The notes beneath the pieces are model-generated. The model had not been told where the DNA came from and did not search any database. It saw nothing but the letters and a program-made list of their open reading frames with translations. A stretch of 64,000 nucleotides of DNA from Pacificibacter marinus. GTDB lineage: Bacteria > Pseudomonadota > Alphaproteobacteria > Rhodobacterales > Rhodobacteraceae. The DNA is taken from contig NZ_JAHKPU010000019.1 of NCBI RefSeq assembly GCF_018860505.1, forward strand, positions 437,773 through 501,772, written 5' to 3'. Below are positions 26,797-35,822 of this stretch, one piece after another. Made by a program: the position numbers and the translations under genes. Numbering within the stretch: position 1 is the first letter of the stretch; every line of letters begins with the position of its first letter.

Positions 26797-28377
26797 TTAT
26801 TTACGTGCAAAAGCGTCGCTATATCCTACGGAACGCGCTTGCCCCAAGGCTTGCAAGGTTTGCTCTGGGCTGGCGAAAGGTCCGGCAAGCACCATTTTGA
26901 GTTGCTTGCCATTGCGGTTTAAGATTTGCGATGACACGGGCATCCCCATCGCGGACAAACGCGCAATGGATTTAGCAGCGTTCGACGGCACACCAAATGT
27001 ACCAACTTGCACATACCGCAGACCTGAGGCGACGGCCTGACGCGCAACGGGCGTGCTGACGGGCGCGACAGATTTGGTTGAAACACGCACGTCTTGATAA
27101 GACGATGTCACTTTGGCGGATGGCTGATAAACAACTGTACGCTGCACTGTTTTTGGTCCGGTTCCAAACAGTTGCTGCCAGAACGTAAGTGGTGGGGCGC
27201 CTGTTTCAACTGGATAGGCGGGCACGGTGTTGGTCCAAACCTGAGCTTGCTGCAAATCACCTGCCAAAGTCCGAGGTCCACGATTAGGGTTCAAGCGCCC
27301 ATCATCAAAGGCGCGGTGGTAACCTGTGGGCGTCTTCACGGCAACTGGCGCAGTGTAGACCACCCCAAGCTCACGCCCTCTGCGCGACACTTCGGACAAG
27401 GCCACATTCGCTTGGGCAACGCGTTGAGCGTTGCGTTGAATGTAGGCCGATGGGTGTACAGCTTGTGGCCCACACCGGACCGCCAACTTTGACGAGGTAC
27501 GCATATATTGCGCGGCGTTCCCGCTTAATCCGTTGCAATGAGATGTAAAATTAGACGTAACCGGTGTTGCGGCTGCGGTCACATATTGTGGCGCGGGCGC
27601 TTTGGGAGCCGCTTGAATTGGCAAAGGCAGAACTGCAGTTGGGGCAACTGGGGCGGGCTGTAGCGCATGGATCGCAACACGTACCAAAGTGGGCTCTGTC
27701 GTGGTCAAAGTGCCGCCATCCGCTTTGCGCACTGTGATTCCAGCCGGCAAGCGTTTCAAAATATAGTCGGGGGATTGCGTCGATGTTGCAGTACAACGCA
27801 GCGCTTGGCCTGCTGCATTTGTTCCGCAAGTTTGCCCGACGATTTCAGCATCTGCAAGCGTTGCACGTTTGACTGGAGCTGTTTTGACAGGGGCCGCTTT
27901 CACTGGGGTCGGCTTGCGCGCAACACTGACAGTAGCGGCAGCCGGCGCAGCAGTTGTGGCTTGAGGCGCCAACCGAACCGGAGCAGCCGCAGGGAACAGC
28001 GTTTTCGCAGATGAGGTCGCGATTTTTGCAGGAAGCGTTGTCGTGCTGGCCACAGTCGCCAAAGGTGCTTTCACACCCGCTGGCAACACCGGATCAGGGA
28101 TCACCGGCAGACTGTCTTGCGCATTGGCCAATGACGGTTTGAACCCACAAAGAACCTTACGATCACGCGACACGCGCGGCACCCAAGTGACATGACCGCT
28201 ATGGCCAGAGCGCACATAAGCACAACCATCGCTGTCAACATACTGACTCGCCTTATAGCTGGCAGGCGGAAACTCTGCGGGCTCGTCTGCATTTTGCAAT
28301 GATGTGCGTGCATTCAGCCCCGTCACACCGAGTGTCGCGGCCAATACAGCAAAAGAAATAAGTCTGATCGTCTTCAT
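26797..28377 (-). CDS. Secreted SPOR-domain protein
   Basis: This is a protein of 526 residues from the ATG at 28377, where MKTIRLISFAVLAATLGVTG makes a good signal peptide. Residues 30-75 include a small Cys-containing region (SDGCAYVRSGHSGHVTWVPR). A long Ala/Pro/Thr-rich linker (about 90-190) follows, with repeated PVKxAPVK units. Two Cys-containing segments (CGTNAAGQALRC, CNGLSGNAAQYMRT) come next. The C-terminal 75 residues form a SPOR domain (LRYVQVGTFGVPSNAAKSIARL), which binds denuded peptidoglycan at the septum. A role in cell division or envelope maintenance is likely. Confidence 0.87.
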   Translation of the reverse strand: MKTIRLISFAVLAATLGVTGLNARTSLQNADEPAEFPPASYKASQYVDSDGCAYVRSGHSGHVTWVPRVSRDRKVLCGFKPSLANAQDSLPVIPDPVLPAGVKAPLATVASTTTLPAKIATSSAKTLFPAAAPVRLAPQATTAAPAAATVSVARKPTPVKAAPVKTAPVKRATLADAEIVGQTCGTNAAGQALRCTATSTQSPDYILKRLPAGITVRKADGGTLTTTEPTLVRVAIHALQPAPVAPTAVLPLPIQAAPKAPAPQYVTAAATPVTSNFTSHCNGLSGNAAQYMRTSSKLAVRCGPQAVHPSAYIQRNAQRVAQANVALSEVSRRGRELGVVYTAPVAVKTPTGYHRAFDDGRLNPNRGPRTLAGDLQQAQVWTNTVPAYPVETGAPPLTFWQQLFGTGPKTVQRTVVYQPSAKVTSSYQDVRVSTKSVAPVSTPVARQAVASGLRYVQVGTFGVPSNAAKSIARLSAMGMPVSSQILNRNGKQLKMVLAGPFASPEQTLQALGQARSVGYSDAFARK

Positions 28378-28447
28378 TATGTGCCCCCACACAAGATATA
28401 GTGTGCAGACTAACGCAGATCAGGATTCTTGCCTAGAGCCAAATCGC

Positions 28448-29080
28448 TTATTTAGTGCCAAACATACGGTCCCCCGCATCCCCTAGTCCAGGAATGATAT
28501 ATCCCTTGTCATTTAGGCTTTCGTCGACAGAGGCCGTCACGATGGGCACATCAGGATGCGCCGCCTTCATCGTCTCAACGCCTTCAGGGGATGCCAAAAG
28601 ACATAAGAAGCGAATATTGGTCGCGCCCGCTTTTTTCAACAGATCGATCGCTGCAACAGATGAATTGCCTGTCGCCAGCATTGGATCGACTGCAATCACC
28701 AAGCGATCTTCCAATGATTCCGGTACCTTGAAGTAATATTGAACAGGCTCCAAGGTGTCTTCGTCACGGTACAATCCAACAAAACCAACACGCGCAGACG
28801 GGATCAATTCAAGCACCCCGTCCAGCAAACCATTGCCCGCGCGCAAGATCGAAATCAACGCCAGCTTTTTGCCCGCCAGAACCGGTGCATCCATGGGCTG
28901 CATGGGCGTATCGATCCGCTTGGTTGTCATGTCCAATTCTCGCGTGACCTCATAGGCCAAAAGTTGCGAAATCTCGCGCAGCAGTTGGCGGAATTCTGCC
29001 GTTGACGTCGCCTTATCGCGCATCAAGGTCAGTTTGTGTTGCACCAAAGGATGAGTAACGACGGTAAGGTGTTCAAGCAT
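28448..29080 (-). CDS. upp: Uracil phosphoribosyltransferase
   Basis: This enzyme makes UMP from uracil and PRPP. It has 210 residues from the ATG at 29080 ([25 protein letters not shown]), the standard length. A longer open frame upstream is inside add and is not coding. Conserved segments are LVSILRAG-like [16 protein letters not shown], the PRPP-binding loop [18 protein letters not shown], and the C-terminal uracil-binding [12 protein letters not shown]. Its start overlaps the add stop by eight bases, making it the last gene of the nucleoside-salvage operon. Confidence 0.96.
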   Translation of the reverse strand: MLEHLTVVTHPLVQHKLTLMRDKATSTAEFRQLLREISQLLAYEVTRELDMTTKRIDTPMQPMDAPVLAGKKLALISILRAGNGLLDGVLELIPSARVGFVGLYRDEDTLEPVQYYFKVPESLEDRLVIAVDPMLATGNSSVAAIDLLKKAGATNIRFLCLLASPEGVETMKAAHPDVPIVTASVDESLNDKGYIIPGLGDAGDRMFGTK

Positions 29081-30065
29081 CATTTTGCTCCAAAGTTTTT
29101 TGTAAGGCTGCGCGGGTGTCTTTATCGCAAAAGGCCGCATCGAGGGCTGTCTGATTGAGGTCCGCGAAATCGGCGTCTCCCCATCCGAAGACCTCAGACA
29201 GATCCCCAAATTCTTTGCGCATCGTAGTATGGAAAAAGGGCGGATCGTCGGTGGACACCGTAACCTTAACACCACGCGCACGTAGTTTTTCTATCGGGTG
29301 ATCGTTCAAAGACGCATAGACGCCCAGCGCCACATTTGAGCCAGGGCAGACCTCTAACACCACGTCTTTTTCCAAAATCTCGTCGATCAGCGCGCCGTCT
29401 TCAATGGCCCGCACACCATGCCCGATGCGCGTCACACCCAAGTCGCGGATCGCGTCACGCACGCTTTCAGGACCGCCCCACTCGCCCGCGTGCGACGTCA
29501 GTTGAAGCCCCGCTTCTTTTGCCATATCAAAGGCATAGGCATAGTCGCGCTGTGCGCCAAAGGCCTCGTCACCGCCCATGCCGAAGCCTGTGACAAAGCT
29601 GCCAGCCGTTTCCGCCGCGCAGATCGCGGTCTTTTTCGCTTGCTCAGGCCCGAAATGGCGCACGCAGGTGGGAATACCCTTGAGGATGATCCCAGCCTCG
29701 GCTTGCATTTCATCTGCGGCTTGTTCAATCGCGGCCAGATAGTCTTTCCACGCGAACAGATCACCACCACCACAAAAATCAGGCGCCAAGAAGGTTTCAG
29801 CGTAGATCACTTGATTGGCGACACATTCTTCCAATACGGCGCGGGTGAGCCGGTAAAAATCTTGCGGGCCTTGCAACACAGTTGTTGCAGCCTCATAGAC
29901 TTTGAGAAAATCCCAGAAATCTTTGTATTTATAGGCGCCGTCTGCGTCGAAAATGCCACCAATATCGAGCTTTTTCTCTTTGGCCAAACCGCGGATAAAC
30001 GCAGGGGGCGCGGCCCCTTCAAGATGCAAATGCAACTCAAGCTTTTTAAGATCCTGTACCGTCAT
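29073..30065 (-). CDS. add: Adenosine deaminase
   Basis: This enzyme converts (deoxy)adenosine to (deoxy)inosine. It has 330 residues. The zinc and catalytic motifs are present: [12 protein letters not shown] (HxH), [15 protein letters not shown] with catalytic Glu, [11 protein letters not shown], and STDDPPFF with the metal-binding Asp pair. The HAGE and RIGHG forms favour adenosine over adenine as substrate. Its ATG overlaps the deoB stop by four bases, and its stop overlaps the upp start, so translation along the operon is probably coupled. Confidence 0.94.
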   Translation of the reverse strand: MTVQDLKKLELHLHLEGAAPPAFIRGLAKEKKLDIGGIFDADGAYKYKDFWDFLKVYEAATTVLQGPQDFYRLTRAVLEECVANQVIYAETFLAPDFCGGGDLFAWKDYLAAIEQAADEMQAEAGIILKGIPTCVRHFGPEQAKKTAICAAETAGSFVTGFGMGGDEAFGAQRDYAYAFDMAKEAGLQLTSHAGEWGGPESVRDAIRDLGVTRIGHGVRAIEDGALIDEILEKDVVLEVCPGSNVALGVYASLNDHPIEKLRARGVKVTVSTDDPPFFHTTMRKEFGDLSEVFGWGDADFADLNQTALDAAFCDKDTRAALQKTLEQNDA

Positions 30066-31273
30066 AGAAAACTCCTTCCGGGCCCTTGCGCGGGGATACC
30101 AAGATGGTCAGCAATCGAGGCTGCGACATCGACAAAATTCACATTTCCGATGGGCTTGAGGCCAAGACCTAAACCCAGCACAGGTACGCATTCACGGGTG
30201 TGATCTGTGCCGATCCATGTGGGATCATTGCCGTGATCTGCTGTGAATATGATCAAATCGCCGTCTTTAATCCGCAGCAGTAGCCGCGCGATTTGTGCAT
30301 CGAACCATTCCAGATGACGCGCATAGCCAGACACATCGCGGCGATGGCCATATTTGCTATCAAACTCGACAAAATTGGCAAAGACAAACGCGCCATCAGG
30401 GGCCTCATTCATCACGTCGTACAAATGATCAAACAAAACGTCATCTGTGCCTTTGCGCAAATCATTGATACCACGCATGGAAAAAATGTCGCCAATTTTG
30501 CCAATAGCATAAGTCTTGCGGCCCGCATCATGCGCCCAATCCAGCAAAGTGGGACTGGGCGGCGCAATCGCATAGTCGTGGCGATTTTGCGTGCGTATGA
30601 ACCCTTCCGTGGCAGACCCCACAAAAGGCCGCGCGATCACCCGTCCGATTTTCATCTCATGCAACATTGGCGCAAGGTCTTGGCAAAGCTGCAACAAGCG
30701 CTCAAGCCCGAAATGCTCTTCATGGGCGGCAATCTGCATGACACTGTCAGCCGAAGTATAGATAATCGGCCAACCCGTTTCGATATGCTGCGCGCCGAAC
30801 TGTTCCAACACATCTGTGCCCGACGCATGACAATTGGCCAAAGTCCCGCCAGCCCCACAGAATTGTGCCGTCGCATCCATCACCTCATCAGGAAAAGCCG
30901 GTGCGGCATCAGGGAAAAAATGCCAGTCCCACGGAACAGGCACGCCCGCCAACTCCCAATGCCCCGATGGCGTATCCTTGCCACGAGACACTTCGGTGGC
31001 GACACCGTATAGCCCCTCGGGTTTGGCACTCAAACCGGGAGAAGGGTCGGTGCTGGCGTGGGCCATCGCAGCCCCAAGGCCGATCATATCCAAATGCGGA
31101 ATATTTAACGGACCAGAACGGCCTATTTCAGCACGTCCCTCGGCACAGGCCTGCGCGATATGCGCCAGCGTGTTGGCGCCCGTGTCTGGAACATCGCCGT
31201 TAAAAAACGTATCGGCATCCGGCGCACCGCCGACACCAACTGAATCCATCACAATTAAAAACGCACGCGTCAT
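30062..31273 (-). CDS. deoB: Phosphopentomutase
   Basis: This enzyme interconverts (deoxy)ribose 1-phosphate and 5-phosphate, linking nucleoside breakdown to central metabolism. It has 403 residues, typical of DeoB. The alkaline-phosphatase-like core has MDSVGVGGAPDADTF (first Mn ligands, Asp), the phospho-acceptor region near residue 90 (GKDTPSGHWE), and the late FTADHGNDPTWIGTDHTRE with metal-binding Asp and His. It overlaps deoA upstream and add downstream by four bases each. Confidence 0.96.
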   Translation of the reverse strand: MTRAFLIVMDSVGVGGAPDADTFFNGDVPDTGANTLAHIAQACAEGRAEIGRSGPLNIPHLDMIGLGAAMAHASTDPSPGLSAKPEGLYGVATEVSRGKDTPSGHWELAGVPVPWDWHFFPDAAPAFPDEVMDATAQFCGAGGTLANCHASGTDVLEQFGAQHIETGWPIIYTSADSVMQIAAHEEHFGLERLLQLCQDLAPMLHEMKIGRVIARPFVGSATEGFIRTQNRHDYAIAPPSPTLLDWAHDAGRKTYAIGKIGDIFSMRGINDLRKGTDDVLFDHLYDVMNEAPDGAFVFANFVEFDSKYGHRRDVSGYARHLEWFDAQIARLLLRIKDGDLIIFTADHGNDPTWIGTDHTRECVPVLGLGLGLKPIGNVNFVDVAASIADHLGIPAQGPGRSFL

Positions 31274-32586
31274 ACAGACACCTTTTCTAAAATCAGCTTT
31301 TGCGGATCGGGCGCGCTATCGCCGATAGAAATGGCATTCAGCAAAGTCGCCTCAGCCGCATCCGCATCATCCAAATTACGCGCATGAATGGTCGCAATCA
31401 ACACATCGCGCCCAACCGGATCGTCCAATTCGCACATATTTGTCAGGCCAACAGCTGGATCAATCCGCTCTGTACCGTTTATGCGCCCTCCGCCCAAATG
31501 AACCACAGCCATGCCCAGCGCATGCCCGTCCATCGCGCTGACAAACCCCGCATGAGGCGCCATAACATCGCGCACCACAGGGGCTGAAGGCAGACGGTCG
31601 CGCCAGTGATCCACAAAATCCGCAGGCCCGCCCAGCGCGGTGACCATCTGACCAAACCGCTCGGCGGCGGCCCCATCGGTTAAGGTGTCCCGAACAGCCC
31701 AGCTTGCGGCATCGAGATCTTCGGACAGGCCACTTAGCACCATCAGCTCCCCGCCTAAAGCGCACGTTAAGTCGCATAAATCATTGTCAACTTCGCCAGA
31801 TGTCAGCGCCTTCATCACATCCATGATCTCAAGCGCATTGCCCAAAGACGGGCAACAGGGCTGGTTCATATTGGTGATCAAGGCCGAGGTTTTACACCCT
31901 GCCCCGTTCGCCGTTGTCACAAGACTTTGCGCCAAGGCCCGTGCGTCTTCGACTGTTGTCATGAACGCGCCGGAACCGCATTTGACATCCAACACCAGCG
32001 CCTCAAGCCCTGCTGCCAGTTTTTTGGATAATATCGATGCGGTGATCAAATCAATGCTTTCCACCGTACCCGACACATCGCGAATGCCGTACAATCGCTT
32101 ATCCGCAGGCGCGATCGACCCAGTGGCTGAAACAATAGCACAGCCCACCTTGGTGACCACATCACGAAACCTGTCTTCAGATACTTCGGTTTTCAGGCCA
32201 GGGATGGCTTCCAATTTATCAAGTGTGCCCCCTGTGTGGCCAAGACCGCGCCCCGAAACCATAGGCACGTAAGCCCCCAAAGCGGCCAAAGCGGGCGCCA
32301 GCAACAAAGACACGCAATCGCCGATGCCGCCAGTGGAATGTTTGTCGATGGTCGGCGCGGGATAATCCCAATGCATAACGTCACCGCTGTCACGCATCGC
32401 CAAGGTCAAGGCCACGCGTTCAGGATCAGACATGCCATTGAGCAATGCGGCCATAGCAAAGGCACCGGCTTGGGCGTCGGTCACGACACCAGATGCCAAA
32501 CCCGCAGCGAACCAATTCAATTCGGAATCAAAAAGCCCCTGCTTGTCGCGCAGTTTTGCAATAATATCGCGTGCGTCCATCGCCAT
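31270..32586 (-). CDS. deoA: Thymidine phosphorylase
   Basis: This enzyme cleaves thymidine or deoxyuridine with phosphate to base and deoxyribose 1-phosphate, the substrate of DeoB. It has 438 residues. Landmarks are the phosphate/substrate site KHSTGGIGDCVSLLLAP, GRGLGHTGGTLDKLEAIPG, and the central DVKCGSGAFM. The start could be either ATG (32586 or 32580). The first overlaps the cdd stop as TGATG. The C-terminal alpha/beta domain is complete. Confidence 0.96.
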   Translation of the reverse strand: MAMDARDIIAKLRDKQGLFDSELNWFAAGLASGVVTDAQAGAFAMAALLNGMSDPERVALTLAMRDSGDVMHWDYPAPTIDKHSTGGIGDCVSLLLAPALAALGAYVPMVSGRGLGHTGGTLDKLEAIPGLKTEVSEDRFRDVVTKVGCAIVSATGSIAPADKRLYGIRDVSGTVESIDLITASILSKKLAAGLEALVLDVKCGSGAFMTTVEDARALAQSLVTTANGAGCKTSALITNMNQPCCPSLGNALEIMDVMKALTSGEVDNDLCDLTCALGGELMVLSGLSEDLDAASWAVRDTLTDGAAAERFGQMVTALGGPADFVDHWRDRLPSAPVVRDVMAPHAGFVSAMDGHALGMAVVHLGGGRINGTERIDPAVGLTNMCELDDPVGRDVLIATIHARNLDDADAAEATLLNAISIGDSAPDPQKLILEKVSV

Positions 32587-32975
32587 CAGGTTGCCAACTG
32601 ATCTTTCGAAAAGGCCCCCGGCAACAGCGCGCCAACGGTCATCTGCGCCTCGACGCCGTTAAGATTGGCCATTGTGACCACTACATCGTCCTCGGCAAAT
32701 TCTCTCAGCTTCTGGCGGCACCCGCCGCAGGGTTGCACTGGGACCGGCGCATCGGCAATAACGGCAACCTCTGCGATCCGCGTATGCCCCGCCGCTATCA
32801 TTGCGGCGATTGCACCAGCCTCAGCACAGGTCCCTTCAGGATAGGCCGCGTTTTCAACATTCACGCCGACGAAAATCTCGCCCGACGTGCTGCGCAGAGC
32901 AACCCCGACTTTAAAGTTGGAATAAGGTGCATAGGCTTTTTCGCGAATGTCGCGGGCGGCAGCTAATAAGGACAT
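32586..32975 (-). CDS. cdd: Cytidine deaminase, tetrameric type
   Basis: This enzyme deaminates cytidine and deoxycytidine to the uridine forms. It has 129 residues, the length of the homotetrameric class. The zinc site is complete: TCAEAGAIAAMIAAG (Cys and the catalytic Glu) and PCGGCRQKLREF (two Cys). It is the promoter-proximal gene of cdd-deoA-deoB-add-upp. The 250 bases upstream separate it from the divergent maeB gene and must hold the operon promoter. Confidence 0.96.
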   Translation of the reverse strand: MSLLAAARDIREKAYAPYSNFKVGVALRSTSGEIFVGVNVENAAYPEGTCAEAGAIAAMIAAGHTRIAEVAVIADAPVPVQPCGGCRQKLREFAEDDVVVTMANLNGVEAQMTVGALLPGAFSKDQLAT

Positions 32976-33208
32976 GAGGCCCCCTCATAAATTTGACTAT
33001 TTGGTCCAGAGTGCGCTGCAAGATATCAGGATGCAAGAGTCTTGACGCAAATCCACGGCTCGATCCAACCAAATGACGCGCAGTCGCATAAAAACGGTTA
33101 TCGTTTGCGCTAACATAGCCTAATTTTTTGTTGAGGGGCTTGAACGAAGGCCTATCACAGGCGTAGAGGCATACTCAATGGCGTCAGCTGTGGCGCGACC
33201 AAGAAAAA

Positions 33209-33226
33209 TAGTTTAGCACTAAACTA
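33209..33226. promoter_or_regulatory. 18-base perfect palindrome upstream of maeB
   Basis: TAGTTTAG-CA-CTAAACTA is an exact inverted repeat with eight-base arms, ending seven bases before the GGAGG ribosome site of maeB. It has the size and symmetry of a repressor operator. It could also fold in the mRNA just ahead of the ribosome site. The regulator is unknown. Confidence 0.6.
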
Positions 33227-33243
33227 AAGCTTTGGAGGCACAA

Positions 33244-35526
33244 ATGGTGGACGACTCACGCAAAGAAGCGCTGCGCAAGGCAGCCCTTGATTATCACGAA
33301 TTCCCGAAGCCTGGAAAATTGGAAATTCGCGCCACCAAACCACTGGCCAACGGACGCGATCTGTCTTTGGCCTATAGCCCTGGTGTGGCCGAAGCCTGCC
33401 TAGAGATCAAAGCCGACCCAAGCACATCAAGCCGCTATACCTCGCGCGGCAACCTTGTGGCTGTTATCTCAAACGGGTCTGCTGTTTTGGGTTTAGGCAA
33501 TATTGGTGCCGCCGCGTCTAAACCAGTGATGGAAGGCAAAGCGGTTCTGTTCAAAAAATTCGCCAACATCGATTGTTTCGACATCGAAGTGAATGAGAGC
33601 GACCCAGAAAAACTGGCCGATATCGTCTGTTCACTTGAGCCAACATTTGGCGCAATCAATCTGGAAGACATCAAAGCGCCTGATTGCTTTATCGTCGAAC
33701 AATTGTGCCGCGAACGGATGAACATCCCTGTGTTCCATGACGATCAACACGGCACAGCCATTGTTGTGGGCGCTGCTGCGACCAATGCTTTGTTGGTGCA
33801 AAAAAAGAAATTCGAAGACATCAAAGTGGTGTCAACCGGCGGCGGTGCTGCAGGGATTGCCTGCTTGAACATGCTGCTGAAACTGGGCGTAAAACGTGAA
33901 AACGTGTGGCTGTGTGACATCGCAGGTCTTGTCTATGAGGGTCGCACCGAAGAGATGACACCTCAGAAAGCGGCCTATGCGCAAAAAAGCGACCTACGCA
34001 CGTTGGATGATGTGGTAGAAGGCGCCGACTTGTTCCTTGGCCTGTCTGGTCCCGGCGTTTTGAAGCCAGAGATGGTTTCAAAAATGGCCAAAGCGCCGAT
34101 CATTTTCGCGTTGGCCAACCCGAACCCCGAAATCGATCCTGCCGATTTGGCCAAAGTAGCCCCAGACGCGATCATCGCCACAGGGCGTTCTGATTACCCG
34201 AACCAAGTCAACAACGTGCTGTGTTTCCCGTTCATTTTCCGCGGTGCATTGGATGTCGGCGCATCCGAGATCAACGACGAAATGAAAATCGCTTGCATCG
34301 AAGGCATCGCTGCCCTTGCTCGCGCGACTACCTCCGCCGAAGCCGCAGCAGCCTACAGCGGCGAGCGCATGACCTTTGGCCCAGACTATTTGATTCCCAA
34401 ACCTTTTGATCCACGTCTGATGGGGGTTGTCGCCACCGCCGTGGCGCGCGCCGCAATGGAAAGTGGTGTCGCCACACGGCCCGTTGACGACATCGAAGCC
34501 TACAAGGCTTCACTGGATCAATCCGTGTTCAAATCCGCCATGATCATGCGCCCTGTGTTTGCCGCAGCGTCACAAGTCGAGCGCCGTATTGCCTTTGCCG
34601 AGGGCGAGAACGAAAGCGTGCTACGGGCCGCAAACGCGATGATTGAAGAAACCACTGACAAGCCGATCTTGATTGGTCGCCCCGATGTGATCGCGATGCG
34701 CGCCGAACGTGCAGGCCTGAAAATCCGCCCGGGGGTCGATTTTGAAATCGTGAACCCTGAAAGCGATAGCCGCTACAGACAATATTGGCAGGCCTATCAC
34801 GGCTTGATGCAGCGCAAAGGTGTGACGCCAGACTTGGCAAAAGCCATCGTGCGCACCAACACCACAGCCATCGGCGCGATCATGGTGCAACAAGACCATG
34901 CGGACAGCTTGATCTGCGGGACTTTTGGTCAGTATTTGTGGCACCTCAACTATTTGACCCAAATTCTTGGCACTGAAAAATTGCATCCTGTCGGTGCGTT
35001 GTCATTGATGATTTTGGAAGATGGGCCATTGTTTATCGCGGACACCCATGTGCACCCTGAACCCACGCCACAACAAATCGCTGAAACTGTCATCGCGACA
35101 GCACGCCATATTCGCCGCTTTAGAACCGAACCGCAGATCGCGCTGTGTTCGCATTCTCAATTCGGGAATTTGGATTGCGACACAGGCCGCCGCATGCGGG
35201 CAGCGCTTGAGATTTTGGATTCAGAGCCCCGCGATTTCGCCTATGAGGGTGAGATGCACACAGACTCGGCTTTGGACCCAGAATTACGCAATCGCATTTT
35301 CCCCGCATCACGTCTGACAGGGCCAGCCAATGCTTTGGTCTTTGCAAATGCAGATGCGGCGTCCGGCGTACGTAACATATTGAAAACAAAAGGCGGCGGA
35401 CTGGAAGTCGGCCCGATCCTGATGGGCTTGGGCAATCGTGCCCATGTGGTCACACCATCAATCACGGCCCGTGGATTGTTGAACATGTCGGCCATCGCTG
35501 GCACACCTGTTTCGGAATACGGTTAA
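33244..35526 (+). CDS. maeB: NADP-dependent malic enzyme with phosphotransacetylase-like domain
   Basis: This enzyme oxidatively decarboxylates malate to pyruvate, giving NADPH. It has 760 residues from the ATG at 33244, with GGAGG upstream. A TTG twelve bases earlier is rejected. The N-terminal malic domain shows [15 protein letters not shown] and [15 protein letters not shown]. The NADP domain has [19 protein letters not shown]. The C-terminal 330 residues resemble phosphate acetyltransferase, which in this family is regulatory (acetyl-CoA sensing) and not catalytic. It is monocistronic, divergent from the salvage operon and ends with a terminator. Confidence 0.95.
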   Translation: MVDDSRKEALRKAALDYHEFPKPGKLEIRATKPLANGRDLSLAYSPGVAEACLEIKADPSTSSRYTSRGNLVAVISNGSAVLGLGNIGAAASKPVMEGKAVLFKKFANIDCFDIEVNESDPEKLADIVCSLEPTFGAINLEDIKAPDCFIVEQLCRERMNIPVFHDDQHGTAIVVGAAATNALLVQKKKFEDIKVVSTGGGAAGIACLNMLLKLGVKRENVWLCDIAGLVYEGRTEEMTPQKAAYAQKSDLRTLDDVVEGADLFLGLSGPGVLKPEMVSKMAKAPIIFALANPNPEIDPADLAKVAPDAIIATGRSDYPNQVNNVLCFPFIFRGALDVGASEINDEMKIACIEGIAALARATTSAEAAAAYSGERMTFGPDYLIPKPFDPRLMGVVATAVARAAMESGVATRPVDDIEAYKASLDQSVFKSAMIMRPVFAAASQVERRIAFAEGENESVLRAANAMIEETTDKPILIGRPDVIAMRAERAGLKIRPGVDFEIVNPESDSRYRQYWQAYHGLMQRKGVTPDLAKAIVRTNTTAIGAIMVQQDHADSLICGTFGQYLWHLNYLTQILGTEKLHPVGALSLMILEDGPLFIADTHVHPEPTPQQIAETVIATARHIRRFRTEPQIALCSHSQFGNLDCDTGRRMRAALEILDSEPRDFAYEGEMHTDSALDPELRNRIFPASRLTGPANALVFANADAASGVRNILKTKGGGLEVGPILMGLGNRAHVVTPSITARGLLNMSAIAGTPVSEYG

Positions 35527-35534
35527 ACACAAAA

Positions 35535-35586
35535 CGCCTTCCCGTGGGATATGATCCCGATGGGCCCGATGGGGAGGCGCCTCTTT
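35535..35586 (+). terminator. Terminator of maeB
   Basis: The outer stem CGCCTTCCC/GGGGAGGCG (one G-T pair) encloses a second perfect hairpin, GGGAT-ATG-ATCCC. It is followed by CCTCTTTT. It starts nine bases after the maeB stop. Confidence 0.75.
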
Positions 35587-35724
35587 TGAGGAAACGATAC
35601 ACCCCAGCCCGCGAATTGCAAAGTTTGCAAACAGGTCTGATACACAGATTTGCAGAATTTCCATCAACATTTCACGCCTCGTTTGATAACAGTGGTTACA
35701 GCGCAGTGAGCTCGTGGAACGTTT

Positions 35725-35764
35725 GCCTCCCCAGGAGGGCCGCAGTGACGATAGGTCACGCGGC
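35725..35764 (+). ncRNA. Structured leader upstream of prpE (two adjacent hairpins)
   Basis: About 60-100 bases before the prpE start there are two adjoining stems. CCTCC-CCA-GGAGG (about 35726-35738) is directly followed by GCCGC-A-GTGAC-GATAG-GTCAC-GCGGC (35739-35764). The second is a ten-pair stem with one bulged A. No T-run follows, so it is not a simple terminator. It does not match a riboswitch class I can recognise. It may be a regulatory leader or an mRNA stabiliser. Confidence 0.45.
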
Positions 35765-35822
35765 GAGGTAGGCCTGATACGATTGCTCTTTATCCCTGTG
35801 CGCATGAGCGAGGAGATAAATC

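Noticed and set aside
29081-29281. Upstream extension of upp
   Set aside because: It overlaps add in another frame and is not part of the family length of 210 residues.
33232-33243. TTG start for maeB
   Set aside because: It overlaps the GGAGG ribosome site of the ATG at 33244, which fits the family start.
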